Source of the DNA: Acetatifactor sp.
Lineage (GTDB): Bacteria; Bacillota; Clostridia; Lachnospirales; Lachnospiraceae
Length of the DNA stretch: 46,837 nt
Direction: 5' to 3'
Assembly (NCBI GenBank): GCA_029055435.1
Contig: JAIDDH010000151.1
Span: 1-46,837 of the forward strand
Shown: one piece after another, positions 1-8,749 of the stretch
Layout: the number at the start of each line of letters is the position of its first letter
Numbering within the stretch: position 1 is the stretch's first letter
Translations under genes and position numbers: made by a program
Notes under the pieces: generated by a model
Told to the model about the DNA's origin: nothing
Databases searched by the model: none
The model's input: the letters and a program-made list of their open reading frames with translations, nothing else

Positions 1-73
1 CTCCCAGATGGTTAAATGCTGTTTAAAATTGTACCCCCCCCCAGAATATATGTTCGATTTTTTGTTCTGCCAT
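1..73 (-). CDS. 5' end of a gene leaving the window, frame doubtful at a G9 tract
   Basis: An ATG at 73 (minus strand) is preceded by a purine-rich leader containing AAGGGAG, and reads MAEQKIEHIFWGG. As written, a run of nine G (plus-strand C9 at 34-42) leads to a stop after 16 codons. With one G fewer the frame stays open to the window edge and continues YNFKQHLTIWE. Either the homopolymer is a sequencing error, or the gene is broken or phase-variable. The product is not recognisable from this fragment. It would be the next gene of the conjugative element after the GntR regulator. Confidence 0.35.
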
Positions 74-96
74 CTCCCTTGTTCCGTTTTCCTTTC

Positions 97-107
97 CTCA
101 CCGTGAG
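97..107 (-). repeat. Element-specific palindrome, copy 1 (CTCAC-C-GTGAG)
   Basis: Perfect 5-bp inverted repeat with a single central base, followed on the plus strand by TAA. It lies between the GntR stop and the start of the next leftward gene, so it is in that gene's leader. One of five copies found only in the element part of the window. Confidence 0.7.
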
Positions 108-126
108 TAACTTGTAGAAATAAAAA

Positions 127-540
127 TCAATCTTGCTCTTCATTCAAATACCGTTTAAATTCATTCAGAATTTGCTCGTCTGTCATTTTAATGCGCTTCC
201 CCATTGCAATATATCTTTGCAATAGATATTCCATGCTCTCTTTGTATTCAGTTGTCGCCTGCTCTATAACCTCTTTCGCTTTATTCACAAATAGACCCCT
301 TCCTGGCACAATATATAATATTTTTGCCTCACAGAGACTTTCTAACACTTTTTGTGCTGTGCTTCTGCTGCAATTAAAATTTATTGTTACTTCGGTTAAA
401 GAAGGTGCTTTATCCCCCTGTTGTAAATCGCCACATATGATTGCGGCTAAAATTTCTTCTTTAATTTGCTCCCATATAGTGCTAGGATGCTTATAAAAAT
501 ACCCCTCCGGTATATGTTCAGGTTTGCTATGTGTTTTCAT
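127..540 (-). CDS. GntR-family transcriptional regulator
   Basis: A 137-residue protein with an N-terminal GntR winged helix at about residues 17-90. The helix-turn-helix reads SLTEVTINFNCSRSTAQKVL and is followed by the wing GRGLFVN. The C-terminal part is short and helical, too small for a FadR or HutC effector domain, so it resembles the small YtrA-like or element-borne GntR proteins. I chose the ATG at 540 because AGGAAAGG lies upstream of it; a longer frame reaches 618 without a better site. It sits at the distal end of the transfer module, next to the topB remnant. Inverted 8-mers GTAACTGT/ACAGTTAC flank its presumed promoter, so autoregulation is possible. Its target is inferred, not shown. 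Confidence 0.82.
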   Translation of the reverse strand: MKTHSKPEHIPEGYFYKHPSTIWEQIKEEILAAIICGDLQQGDKAPSLTEVTINFNCSRSTAQKVLESLCEAKILYIVPGRGLFVNKAKEVIEQATTEYKESMEYLLQRYIAMGKRIKMTDEQILNEFKRYLNEEQD

Positions 541-625
541 GTAACTGTCACCATTTCCTTTCCTAACCGTAGTAATGCCATTAGTTATATAGTACCTTAA
601 TCTCATTACTTTCTGCAACAGTTAC
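541..625 (-). promoter_or_regulatory. GntR gene leader with inverted 8-mers and candidate promoter
   Basis: GTAACTGT (541-548) and ACAGTTAC (618-625) form an exact inverted pair about 70 bases apart, just upstream of the GntR start. Between them, read on the minus strand, are TTGCAG and TACTAT with 18 bases between, a plausible promoter. The inner ACTGT/ACAGT halves also occur in the operator at 14598-14622. Confidence 0.4.
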
Positions 626-644
626 TTTTTTGTCATTTTTAATG

Positions 645-1697
645 TTATCTGAGGCTCGTTATAGGCATATTAAATACCAGATCAGCATATCCCTCATCAT
701 TCTTCTCCACAGAGAAAATGCCTTTATAAGGAGTATTGGTTTTGCACACACTTGACCTCCAGCGGTTCTTCTGCCACCAGCTTTTTAAGTTGTGCAGCCA
801 TGGGGCACAGTCTTTTGGGATACTAAAGTTATGCAATTCATCTCAATGCTTTTCCCTACTTGTAGTTCTGGAAAAATCTGTTCTTCTTTTCCGGATTCTT
901 CCTCATTTTCTGCTCCTGCCAATTTACTTTGAATTTCCTTCCATCTATAAGACACCGGGATATTTCCGCGGGCGCCAAAGATCATCCCGTTGGAAAATTT
1001 TATTTTCAGCGTTATTTCTTTGTATTGGTCCGACACTGCAACAAGTATTCTGGTGATAATAATATCCAGTACATTATTATCCATTTCGGATAACTGTAAC
1101 AAGTCATAGCCGCCTATTATGTCAGCCGCAATAATAGCATGATGGTCAGTGACTTTGCCGTCATCCACTAACCGTTTATCCAGATTTATGGTATTGGCCA
1201 ACTCTGCTTTACAAGCATACCCGGGCATTGATTATGCCAATATCTTGTTAATGTAATTATTCGCAAGTGATACTTGCCCCTCTGGGCATTGACATACCCA
1301 TGATCCAATCCAATTTCTTTTTGCAGTATTCTCCTTTGATGAGCGGCATTACTGCAGCCTATGATGCTGTCGCATTCCGAATCATTCATGAAATTCTTCA
1401 TGATTGCATACTGCTCGTTAGTGCTTTCCAGCACTATCACCTTAAATCATCTGGTATGAGCGGCAGTTTTTTCAAAGCCGGTTACCTGTTCTGCTGATTT
1501 TCTCTGTCCCACATATCTTTTAGGTTCATATAACCATATGCCTCTGGTTCTGCCAGCCCTACCAGATGTCCTGCCACCCAAGTGTCCCAGTAGCCATTTC
1601 CCTCATTATATCTATTACACTTTTTTGTTGCCCCAATGACTTTAGCAATATCACCTGCCACACTCGTTTTATCTGCAGTACATAATATATAGCCCAT
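645..1697 (-). pseudogene. topB: Decayed DNA topoisomerase III (TopB), multiple frameshifts and an internal deletion
   Basis: Type IA topoisomerases relax single-stranded DNA and are standard partners of conjugative elements. The start at 1697 follows AAGGGAG and gives a TOPRIM-like N terminus (ADKTSVAGDIAKVIGATKKC, then GHLVGLAEPEAYGY). The frame stops near 1485 and TopB-like sequence resumes in another frame (LPLIPDDL, VIVLESTNEQYAIMKNFMND). It then jumps to RLVDDGKVTDHHAII, a motif that lies some hundreds of residues later in intact TopB. The central domain with the catalytic tyrosine is therefore missing. Two further frames carry C-terminal-like pieces (FPELQVGKSI; PYKGIFSVEKNDEGY). About 350 residues' worth of DNA remains of a roughly 700-residue family. 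It is non-functional. Confidence 0.85.
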
Positions 1698-1707
1698 AGT
1701 TTCTCCC

Positions 1708-1956
1708 TTATTCTTCAAATATTCCTTCCCTACTCTTGCAGCTTACATTGAGCAGCTTGATTTCGTTGATATCTTGGATAAAACGATTTCTCCACTCTGC
1801 TATATATTTCTCTAATAGTTGTTTTTGCACAAAAGGCTTTACAAAATATCCAATTCCCTTCTGCTTTGTAATAGTCCCTTCTAAGTACCTTGCATTAAGC
1901 ACTTTTTGAGCTATGCTGTTACAGGAATATAAAAGAGCATTAATCCTTTGTACTTC
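1708..1956 (-). pseudogene. 5'-truncated GntR-family regulator remnant
   Basis: An open frame of about 82 codons without a proper start encodes the end of a GntR helix-turn-helix (INALLYSCNSIAQKVLNARY), the wing (TKQKGIGYFVKP) and a short C-terminal helix ending SREGIFEE. The first helix of the domain is missing and a TGA at 1957-1959 closes the frame upstream. It overlaps the topB remnant's leader, so the two genes were once adjacent. It is a second, different GntR gene from the intact one at 127-540. Confidence 0.7.
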
Positions 1957-2053
1957 TCACTTACATTTATTTATCTTTTCATCAATTTTGCGCCTCGGTT
2001 CCAGAATCCTATCTAATCGCACTTGTTCTTTCCAGCTTTTCAGCTACCTCCAT
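1957..2053 (-). pseudogene. Frameshifted small coiled-coil gene remnant
   Basis: AAAGGAG ten bases before an ATG at 2053 starts MEVAEKLERTSAIR, then a TAG stops the frame. Skipping one base restores RILEPRRKIDEKINKCK up to a TGA at 1957. The pieces are charged and helix-forming. Small coiled-coil proteins (DUF4315-like) occupy this place in Tn1549/CTn-type elements, so this may be the relic of one; the identification is weak. Confidence 0.35.
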
Positions 2054-2073
2054 AACCAACTATCTCCTTTCTT

Positions 2074-3174
2074 TCATTCATCAGCACCCTTTGACTTGCT
2101 CTTGATATATATGGTGATTCCTGCAATCGCACACGCAGATATAATTAACAGGATCACAGCAAGCAAATGATCTTTCATGAATTTGACAATAGGCACTTCT
2201 TTAGACTCTCCACCCAGCACCTCTTTTACATCCTTTCCTTCAAGCAGCTCTTCTCTTGCCGATTCCAACTCTTTTAATTCTTCTTTTGTCAGTCCATTTT
2301 CATTTTTTTCTTCTTGGTTGAAATGCACATTTTCCTCGCCTTCCTCTGCAAAGAAATTATAAAGAGTCCCTGTAGCTTCATAATACCTGTACTGCCAGCG
2401 GCTTACCTTTTCCAGCGCTGCAATATAATCTTCCCCACCTTCGACGTTTCTGATTGGTATGTCAGTTGCATCCTCCACAAATTCTTCTTCGCTGGAAAAA
2501 TTATTATTCATCAGACTGTAATAGAGATCATAGAATATATCTTCATAAATCATGACATCATAACCATCTGCATTGTTCCACTCTCCTTCCGTCCTAAATT
2601 CCAGCCACCGTTTCTTGCCCGTTACTTCATTCTTGAAGGAATGGTATTTTATAAAATAATCATTTCCTTTTATGTAGTCCGTTGCCTCCAGAAACTCTTG
2701 TAAAACCGCCTTGCCACTTTCGATGCCCGGTATATCCGCACTGATGGGGTCTGCATTGTTTTCCAAAATAGTCTGGGCTTCCTGTTCCGTTACTTCCTGC
2801 GGCGTTGATAGTACGGTAAATCTAAACTCCATTTCATCTCCGGAAACTGTACAGGTGTCATCAATTTCACAAAGAAAATCCGTGGAATTTTTTCTTTGAG
2901 CCGACATTTGATACTCCCCTTCAAACATCATTATTGTTCTTTTATATTCTTCCATTTTGGTTAAAACAACGGGCTCAGTATCGAAATATAAAATAATTTC
3001 CTTGTCATACCCCTCCGGCACTTCTGCCGTGATATGCACTGTGGTATACCGCTGCATCTCTTGGCTGGGTTCTGCAGCATGGGCAATGCCAGATCCCCAC
3101 AACCAAAAAAGAATAAAAATAGCTACTAACACCGTCATCCAACTTGTAATCCTTGTTTTGTTTGATCTCATCAT
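2074..3174 (-). CDS. Secreted, C-terminally membrane-anchored element protein (CD1107-like position)
   Basis: A 366-residue protein with a signal peptide (hydrophobic stretch about residues 11-32, likely cleaved after AHA), an extracellular region of about 300 acidic residues, a Glu/Lys-rich helix near 290-330, one transmembrane helix (about 336-357) and a short basic tail. This is the architecture of cell-surface proteins in Gram-positive conjugation systems. AAGGAGA lies nine bases before the first ATG and overlaps the end of the upstream NlpC gene, so the two are coupled. In Tn1549/CTn-type elements the gene after the NlpC protein is the CD1107 family; I assign by position and topology, not by a recognised motif. 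It may act in mating-pair contact at the envelope. Confidence 0.6.
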   Translation of the reverse strand: MMRSNKTRITSWMTVLVAIFILFWLWGSGIAHAAEPSQEMQRYTTVHITAEVPEGYDKEIILYFDTEPVVLTKMEEYKRTIMMFEGEYQMSAQRKNSTDFLCEIDDTCTVSGDEMEFRFTVLSTPQEVTEQEAQTILENNADPISADIPGIESGKAVLQEFLEATDYIKGNDYFIKYHSFKNEVTGKKRWLEFRTEGEWNNADGYDVMIYEDIFYDLYYSLMNNNFSSEEEFVEDATDIPIRNVEGGEDYIAALEKVSRWQYRYYEATGTLYNFFAEEGEENVHFNQEEKNENGLTKEELKELESAREELLEGKDVKEVLGGESKEVPIVKFMKDHLLAVILLIISACAIAGITIYIKSKSKGADE

Positions 3175-3188
3175 TTTACCATTCTCCT

Positions 3189-5492
3189 TTATGGGCGTTT
3201 TATTTTATATATTATACCATACAAATGACTTATTTTAATACCCCCATTTGGATATGGTTTACTATTACTAGCATGGACTATTTTGTTATTCCCTAAATAT
3301 ATAGCAACGTGATACACACCGCTATCCGTGCCATCATTGCTCCAGAAAATCAAATCACCGGCTTGCGCATCTGCTATGCTGTCCACCGGCCTGCCCACAG
3401 TCACTTGATCTGCTGATACCCTTGGTAAAGCAGTGCCAAAATGGGCATATACATAGCGCACAAAGCCAGAACAATCTGCTCCTTTTTCCGGATCTGTTCC
3501 ACCCCATATATAAGGCTTGCCGATAAAACGACACGCATAAGCGGTTAGAGGGGTAAGCTCTACCCCGTCAAGCGTTACCAGCTCCCCACTTGCAAGCCCA
3601 AATTCCTTAACAAGTACAACTATGTATTCGGTGCAAAGTTGATAATATTCATTTAATTCTCGCAATTTTTTTTGTTCGTCCGCAGTGAGGACGTCCTTGG
3701 CTTCCAATGCTGCAATTTCATCTAAATAATACAGCTGCAGCAGCTCATCAAAATCCTTTAACTCAACAGTCAAAGAAAGAATTTTATGGCCATAACAGAC
3801 TCGATATCCTTTGCATAATAAATGTTTTGTTGAATTTCCGCAATCGGTACTCATGGTGCCATGGTAATCAGTGAAATGACATCCCGGATTGCTTGCACTT
3901 TTCCATTCCTTGTGCTTATGTCCACAATATTCTTCACAATCATCATCGCATTCATGGGTACAGCCATCTTTACAATCATCGCCACATTTATGGGTACAAC
4001 CGCCGGCACAATCATCACAATTTGGATCATGGGTACAATCCCCCTCATGTCCGTCGCATTCATAATAAAAGGAATCGCAACTGCATAATGGTTTCGATAC
4101 ATCGTCCTCATGATATTGTACAGCACTCATGTTCGGGCAATTTGCCTCATCCGCATGAACCAGATCATCCTTATCCTCAACCGGCGTAATAGTATACGTT
4201 CCATCTGGATTATCTGTTTTTTTCATGTTGCAGTATTCCATTGGAAGCGGCTCTGTTTTTACCGTTGATACATTATCCCATATTTCCTTCAAAAGACTCT
4301 TCATTTTGCTCTTGCTGGCTTTCAATTCATATTTTGACAGCATGATCGTATGGAAAATGGGCTGGATGAATTGCTGATATTCCAACACGGTATATAAGCT
4401 TGTGTCAATATTTGTATCATTTAAAATTACTTCCATTTCCGTAATGCTGTTAAAAAATCTGACATAATGATACTCGCCGCCATTCTCTACCAAATTGTCA
4501 TCGTAAGCATTTTTAACACTTTCCATTAAATCGGAGCGTTTGGTCGTAATTTCTGCCTGCAGAAATGCAGATTCGTCAACTTGCTTACCGGAATCATCAA
4601 ATACGAACGGTGAAAATATCACCGTCACAATACTTCCCCCAGTGGAAATAATCATGAACACCAATACCAGTGTTACCACAATCAATACAAGTGGGATTAT
4701 TATTTCAGGCCCGGCACTTATTACAGCTTTTACCAGCGCCGCCGACACGCTGTTGCCGGCTTTTTGCACAGCCTTTACAACCTTCCCCCTTGCGCTCCCA
4801 TGCCACTTCTTTGCATAATTATTAATCCTTTGCTTTGGAGTCGCTTTTGTTTTTTGTATTTGGGGTTCAACAACGCTTTGTTGCCCTTGTTTTCCCGTTT
4901 TCTTCACAGAAATCCCTGCGGCCTTTGGTGCCGGATTGGAGTGCTTTACGTCATATGCTTTTGTCTTTTCCTTTTGCCTTATTCGGCGAACATACCGCAT
5001 TGTTTTTGCAGTTTTACCCATTACTCGGGTGGCATCATCTTCCGAGTTTGCCGCAGAGTCTATCACATAATTCACTCCATAGCTTGCGGCTCTTTTAATA
5101 ATCCCACCTTTTTTAGGCATAACATGTGCTGCTGCGTTTATATCTTTTGCGTTAGCTGCTTCAGATGCCTTGGAAGTTCCCTTATAAATATTATCAACGG
5201 TTCTGTAAACTTCTGCATTAACTGTATGTACTGCATCATATGCTTTTTTCATACTGTTAGCCGTAGCAATTCCATAGCCTAACGTACTCATTCCGCTGTC
5301 TTCTTGGGATTTCAATTCCTTTTCCACATCTTTTATAGCACGTTGGGCTATTCCGGATCCATTTAAATCTCTGTTTTCCTTCTTGGGTTCCTTTTGGGAT
5401 TTGGTCTGGTTCCGATTTACCACTATTTTTGCCGTTCTGGGTATGTCTGCGGGTATCCTTGATCTTTTTACTGTTGTATTGTTATCCTCCAT
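3189..5492 (-). CDS. Membrane-bound NlpC/P60 cell-wall hydrolase of the transfer module (CD1108-like)
   Basis: A 767-residue protein. Residues 1-250 are basic and low-complexity. One or two transmembrane segments follow (about 262-295), then an extracellular region. Residues about 460-555 hold an unusual Cys/His-rich stretch with repeats of the type CTH-x-C-x-DDC. The C terminus is an NlpC/P60 domain with nucleophile Cys in GADCSGF (about 674), His in VYHVAIYLG (about 726) and a third polar residue in KIVHASN. It should cut peptidoglycan stem peptides to let the transfer channel through, as VirB1 does elsewhere. It follows virB4 by 25 bases. Its ribosome site (GTGAGG) is the right half of palindrome copy 2. 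Some family members carry a lysozyme-like domain ahead of NlpC; none is evident here. Confidence 0.88.
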   Translation of the reverse strand: MEDNNTTVKRSRIPADIPRTAKIVVNRNQTKSQKEPKKENRDLNGSGIAQRAIKDVEKELKSQEDSGMSTLGYGIATANSMKKAYDAVHTVNAEVYRTVDNIYKGTSKASEAANAKDINAAAHVMPKKGGIIKRAASYGVNYVIDSAANSEDDATRVMGKTAKTMRYVRRIRQKEKTKAYDVKHSNPAPKAAGISVKKTGKQGQQSVVEPQIQKTKATPKQRINNYAKKWHGSARGKVVKAVQKAGNSVSAALVKAVISAGPEIIIPLVLIVVTLVLVFMIISTGGSIVTVIFSPFVFDDSGKQVDESAFLQAEITTKRSDLMESVKNAYDDNLVENGGEYHYVRFFNSITEMEVILNDTNIDTSLYTVLEYQQFIQPIFHTIMLSKYELKASKSKMKSLLKEIWDNVSTVKTEPLPMEYCNMKKTDNPDGTYTITPVEDKDDLVHADEANCPNMSAVQYHEDDVSKPLCSCDSFYYECDGHEGDCTHDPNCDDCAGGCTHKCGDDCKDGCTHECDDDCEEYCGHKHKEWKSASNPGCHFTDYHGTMSTDCGNSTKHLLCKGYRVCYGHKILSLTVELKDFDELLQLYYLDEIAALEAKDVLTADEQKKLRELNEYYQLCTEYIVVLVKEFGLASGELVTLDGVELTPLTAYACRFIGKPYIWGGTDPEKGADCSGFVRYVYAHFGTALPRVSADQVTVGRPVDSIADAQAGDLIFWSNDGTDSGVYHVAIYLGNNKIVHASNSKPYPNGGIKISHLYGIIYKIKRP

Positions 5493-5500
5493 CTTTTTTC

Positions 5501-5511
5501 CTCACGGTGAG
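5501..5511 (-). repeat. Element-specific palindrome, copy 2 (overlaps the NlpC gene's Shine-Dalgarno)
   Basis: CTCAC-G-GTGAG on the plus strand, in the 25-base gap between virB4 and the NlpC gene. On the coding strand its right half, GTGAGG, is the ribosome site about nine bases before the ATG at 5492, so a bound protein or paired RNA here would affect NlpC translation or transcription. Confidence 0.75.
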
Positions 5512-5517
5512 TAGGTC

Positions 5518-8500
5518 TCAAGCTGATTCTTTGATTTTCTCCTCTTCCTTTTTCCTTTGTTCATCTTGGAGTTTTTGAATAAACTCTTGAATATCTTCTG
5601 CGCCCTTTTCCCCGAATCTGGTACTCATAAGAGTATATAGATAGCTGTCCTCCGGGAATTGGTCAATAAAAGGTATAATGGCTTTTTCCGCAAACAGCAA
5701 ACCGCTTCCGGCATCTGCCATTGAAACATAGGATGCCTGTGCATCCGATATATGCAACCTTTCCGCCAGCAGCGCAAGGTTGTCTCCCTTTTGATTTAAC
5801 ATCAAAATAAAATCTGAGTTTGACAACATACCAATTGCTATTTTGGAATTTAACAAATCTGTGACATCTTGCGTGATACCGGTAATCACAAGCCCATACT
5901 TTCTGCCTCTTTTATAAAGCTGCTGCAGATATCGTTCCGAAAATTCATTTTGGAACAAAACGTGGATTTCATCTACATAACAGTAGGTGCGCACATTTGA
6001 TTGGCAGTTTGCAATCATGCGATTCCAGATAAAATCCAAAACAATGAGCAGGGATATTTGCTTTAATTCTTTTCCCAAATCCCTTATGTTGAATACAACA
6101 AAGCGATTAGAATAATCCAGATTGGACTTATGAGAAAATAAGTTCATAGATCCTTTGGTATAGTACTCTACCGCTTCTGCTATCTTCCTTCCATCCTCGG
6201 TTACTTTTTCCTTATCAAGATTTTCCTGCAAGTCAAGTAAAGTAGGAAGATACTCTTCATCAAAATCTTTTTCCAGATATTCTTCATAAGTTTGCCTAAT
6301 CGCCCGATCAATCAACATTTTCTGTTGAGGGCTGATGGTAGTCTTTCCATCAGCATCCATGACCATGCATTGGATGATGGACATAAGATATTCGGCTTTT
6401 GCCCTTATTGCCTTGTCTTTCTTCTCAGATAAAGCCATCTGTTCTGGATCATCTTCATCATCCAAGCCATAATTAACATCCATGTCCATTGGATTGATGT
6501 GACACTTGCTGGAAGGACTGAGCGACAGTATTGTCCCACCAAAGGCTTTTGCAAAGTCTACATATTCATTTTCGGGATCGATGACAAGCAATCCTGTCTT
6601 ATCATCTGCAAGCAAAACAGACATCATTTCTCTTTTGCAGGCAAAACTTTTGCCGGATCCGGAAGATCCTAAAATGAAGCCAGATGGCGTTTTAAAAGTG
6701 GTCCGGTCACAAATGACGAGATTTTTTGAAATCTGGTTCAGCCCATAGTAAAATCCGCCTTTCTGAAAGAGTTCTTGGTTGGTAAAAGGGATAAATACAG
6801 CAGTACTGGCTGTTGTTAAGGCTCTTTCCACATACAGTTTATTATTGGGCGTAACGCCCATTGGCATAGTAACTTGAAAAGCTTCTCTCTGCTGTTCATC
6901 AAAGCTCTGCAGCTGACAGGTAAAAGATCTGGCTCTGTCAGATAGGATATTCGTGTTTTCTTCCAATTCTTCCAAGGTGTTGCCACTTATCATTAAAAGG
7001 ATAGACACATAAAACAATTTCTGGTTTCTATTCTGCAAATCATCCAGCAATTTTTCACCCTGATCGAGAGAATGTTTTAAATCATGGCTAATTCCTGTTT
7101 CAGGATTGAAACCGGCTCTGAGTGCTTTTTTCTCTGCCTCAATTTTATTTGCTTCCATGCCGGTGAGCTGCTTTTTTACCAAACGCAACGCCTTGTCCTG
7201 CGCCACCGGCTGCACGCTTAAATTAATCACAACCGGAAAGTCACATTCACCCATCCGGAAAATAAACTCGTCCGTAAGATTTGCAGGAAGGTTGTTTACG
7301 AACATACATCTGCAATAGGTTTTTTCATCATTTTTGATGATAAAATAATTTCTTTTCTTAAAATCAAAACTTGAGGGTGCTACATAATCCTTAGACGATA
7401 ATCCTTGGCACTTCAACCATTCATAGTCAACCTTAAAGTCTCCTTCTCGTCCTTTTCTCATTTTATCATGCAGCAAAGATAACCTTTCATCTGTGGAAAG
7501 CATCTTGCCGTTTGACCCAATTTTCTTAAGATTGCCTATCACTTCACTGTCGATCTTATGGAATTTTAACAATGCTTCGTAAGGGCTATCTGCATCTATT
7601 GTCACGGTGACATATTTATTCTGGTGTATATCATTATTTCCGGCAATGATCTGTTTGGTGAGTACACGATTAAATTCCCGCCGGAACACATCATACATAT
7701 CTCCTGCCATTTTGTAGAAAATGTTTTTTTCCTGCTCCTTTATTGATACTTTTCGATTATCTATGATGACAGCAATATTCACATCTTCCGAAAAATAATT
7801 TAAAAACTGCCCCCATTTTTCAAAAATCAGCTCTTGCTCATCACTCTCCGCCGTCAAATAATTGATATCCTTAATTTCATAGCACTTGCTGTATTTTCCG
7901 GGTTCCACTTCAAACAGGCCTTCCTCATAATCCGCAATATACGGCAAATCATCCTGTGTTGATTTCGGGATAAAGGTTTTTGCTGTTTTCCTTTTTTTCA
8001 TTTTCTGATTTTTCTTTGCAACCTTCTTTTTCCCTTCCTTAATTTCACCTACTCTCTTTTTCTTCTGTTCTTTTGCATACGCAAGCAACATGCGCCCTTC
8101 TTTTGCCGTAGGTATATAATACGGGTCTTTTGCCCTCTTTTCCTCTACCTCTTCCGCAATTATTTGTGCTTTGCTCTTTTTTTCCTTCTTCTCTTTGCCT
8201 TTATGCTTATTTTTCTTTGGATCATCTCCATTATTGCTTTTGGGGTTCCTCACCGTGAGTAAATTTTCATCTATCTTCGCCATGTCTATGGAATTTCCTT
8301 GTTCTTCCGCTTCTTCCATTAAAAAAGTCCTCTCCAAAGTTGCCTGTGCTTTGTATCTCTTAATTTGCCCGGTTTTTACTCCATGTAATGCTGCTTTCTC
8401 TGCCACCTGCTGTTTTTCCCGGAAAAAATTACTCGTCTTATAGACCGTAATCTGTGGCATTAAAAGCTGGTGCTTTATCACGGCATATATGTATTTTTCA

Positions 8501-8727
8501 AAAGGCATCCCGTTTTTTTTGAAGAAACCAACTGCAACACAGGGTATTGCGACGAAAATAATGAGCCAAGACAGCAATTCATCATTCAGATATAATCTGC
8601 CATACAGATACAGCGGAACACAGATTCCCAGCGCAATAATCACGGCAATGAGCTGTCGTATGGTAAGACCGAATACTAATTTTTCTTTGTATTCCCTTAT
8701 TTCTTTTGGTACATCAACACTTATCAT
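5518..8727 (-). CDS. virB4: PrgI-VirB4 fusion: transfer ATPase with N-terminal PrgI membrane domain
   Basis: A 1,069-residue protein. Residues 1-105 match PrgI (VirB3-like): it starts MISVDVPKEI, with two membrane helices near 23-43 and 52-72. A basic Lys/Glu-rich linker (about 150-270) follows, then a VirB4/TraE ATPase with Walker A GSSGSGKS (about 690) and Walker B CYVDEIHVLF (about 918). VirB4 powers assembly of the type IV secretion channel. PrgI and VirB4 are normally separate neighbouring genes in this element class; here they are one frame. The start at 8727 is chosen because AGGGAGG stands just before it; the frame extends to 8763 but would overlap virB6. Palindrome copy 3 lies inside the linker-coding part. 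Confidence 0.92.
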   Translation of the reverse strand: MISVDVPKEIREYKEKLVFGLTIRQLIAVIIALGICVPLYLYGRLYLNDELLSWLIIFVAIPCVAVGFFKKNGMPFEKYIYAVIKHQLLMPQITVYKTSNFFREKQQVAEKAALHGVKTGQIKRYKAQATLERTFLMEEAEEQGNSIDMAKIDENLLTVRNPKSNNGDDPKKNKHKGKEKKEKKSKAQIIAEEVEEKRAKDPYYIPTAKEGRMLLAYAKEQKKKRVGEIKEGKKKVAKKNQKMKKRKTAKTFIPKSTQDDLPYIADYEEGLFEVEPGKYSKCYEIKDINYLTAESDEQELIFEKWGQFLNYFSEDVNIAVIIDNRKVSIKEQEKNIFYKMAGDMYDVFRREFNRVLTKQIIAGNNDIHQNKYVTVTIDADSPYEALLKFHKIDSEVIGNLKKIGSNGKMLSTDERLSLLHDKMRKGREGDFKVDYEWLKCQGLSSKDYVAPSSFDFKKRNYFIIKNDEKTYCRCMFVNNLPANLTDEFIFRMGECDFPVVINLSVQPVAQDKALRLVKKQLTGMEANKIEAEKKALRAGFNPETGISHDLKHSLDQGEKLLDDLQNRNQKLFYVSILLMISGNTLEELEENTNILSDRARSFTCQLQSFDEQQREAFQVTMPMGVTPNNKLYVERALTTASTAVFIPFTNQELFQKGGFYYGLNQISKNLVICDRTTFKTPSGFILGSSGSGKSFACKREMMSVLLADDKTGLLVIDPENEYVDFAKAFGGTILSLSPSSKCHINPMDMDVNYGLDDEDDPEQMALSEKKDKAIRAKAEYLMSIIQCMVMDADGKTTISPQQKMLIDRAIRQTYEEYLEKDFDEEYLPTLLDLQENLDKEKVTEDGRKIAEAVEYYTKGSMNLFSHKSNLDYSNRFVVFNIRDLGKELKQISLLIVLDFIWNRMIANCQSNVRTYCYVDEIHVLFQNEFSERYLQQLYKRGRKYGLVITGITQDVTDLLNSKIAIGMLSNSDFILMLNQKGDNLALLAERLHISDAQASYVSMADAGSGLLFAEKAIIPFIDQFPEDSYLYTLMSTRFGEKGAEDIQEFIQKLQDEQRKKEEEKIKESA
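8249..8259 (-). repeat. Element-specific palindrome, copy 3 (inside virB4)
   Basis: CTCAC-C-GTGAG followed by TAA on the plus strand, read as codons for LLTVR in the PrgI-VirB4 linker. The flanks TTCC and TAA match the intergenic copies. Confidence 0.7.
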
Positions 8728-8749
8728 TTTTATCCTCCCTGTCTGCGTT

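Noticed and set aside
3930..4050. Repeated ATGGGTACA-type units resembling a short direct-repeat array (CRISPR-like at first sight)
   Set aside because: Units are irregular, in frame and explained by the Cys/His repeats of the NlpC protein; no spacers or cas genes.
7601..7611. GTCACGGTGAC palindrome inside virB4, similar to the five-copy motif
   Set aside because: Outer bases differ and the TTCC/TAA flanks are absent; coding for TVT explains it. Not counted as a copy.
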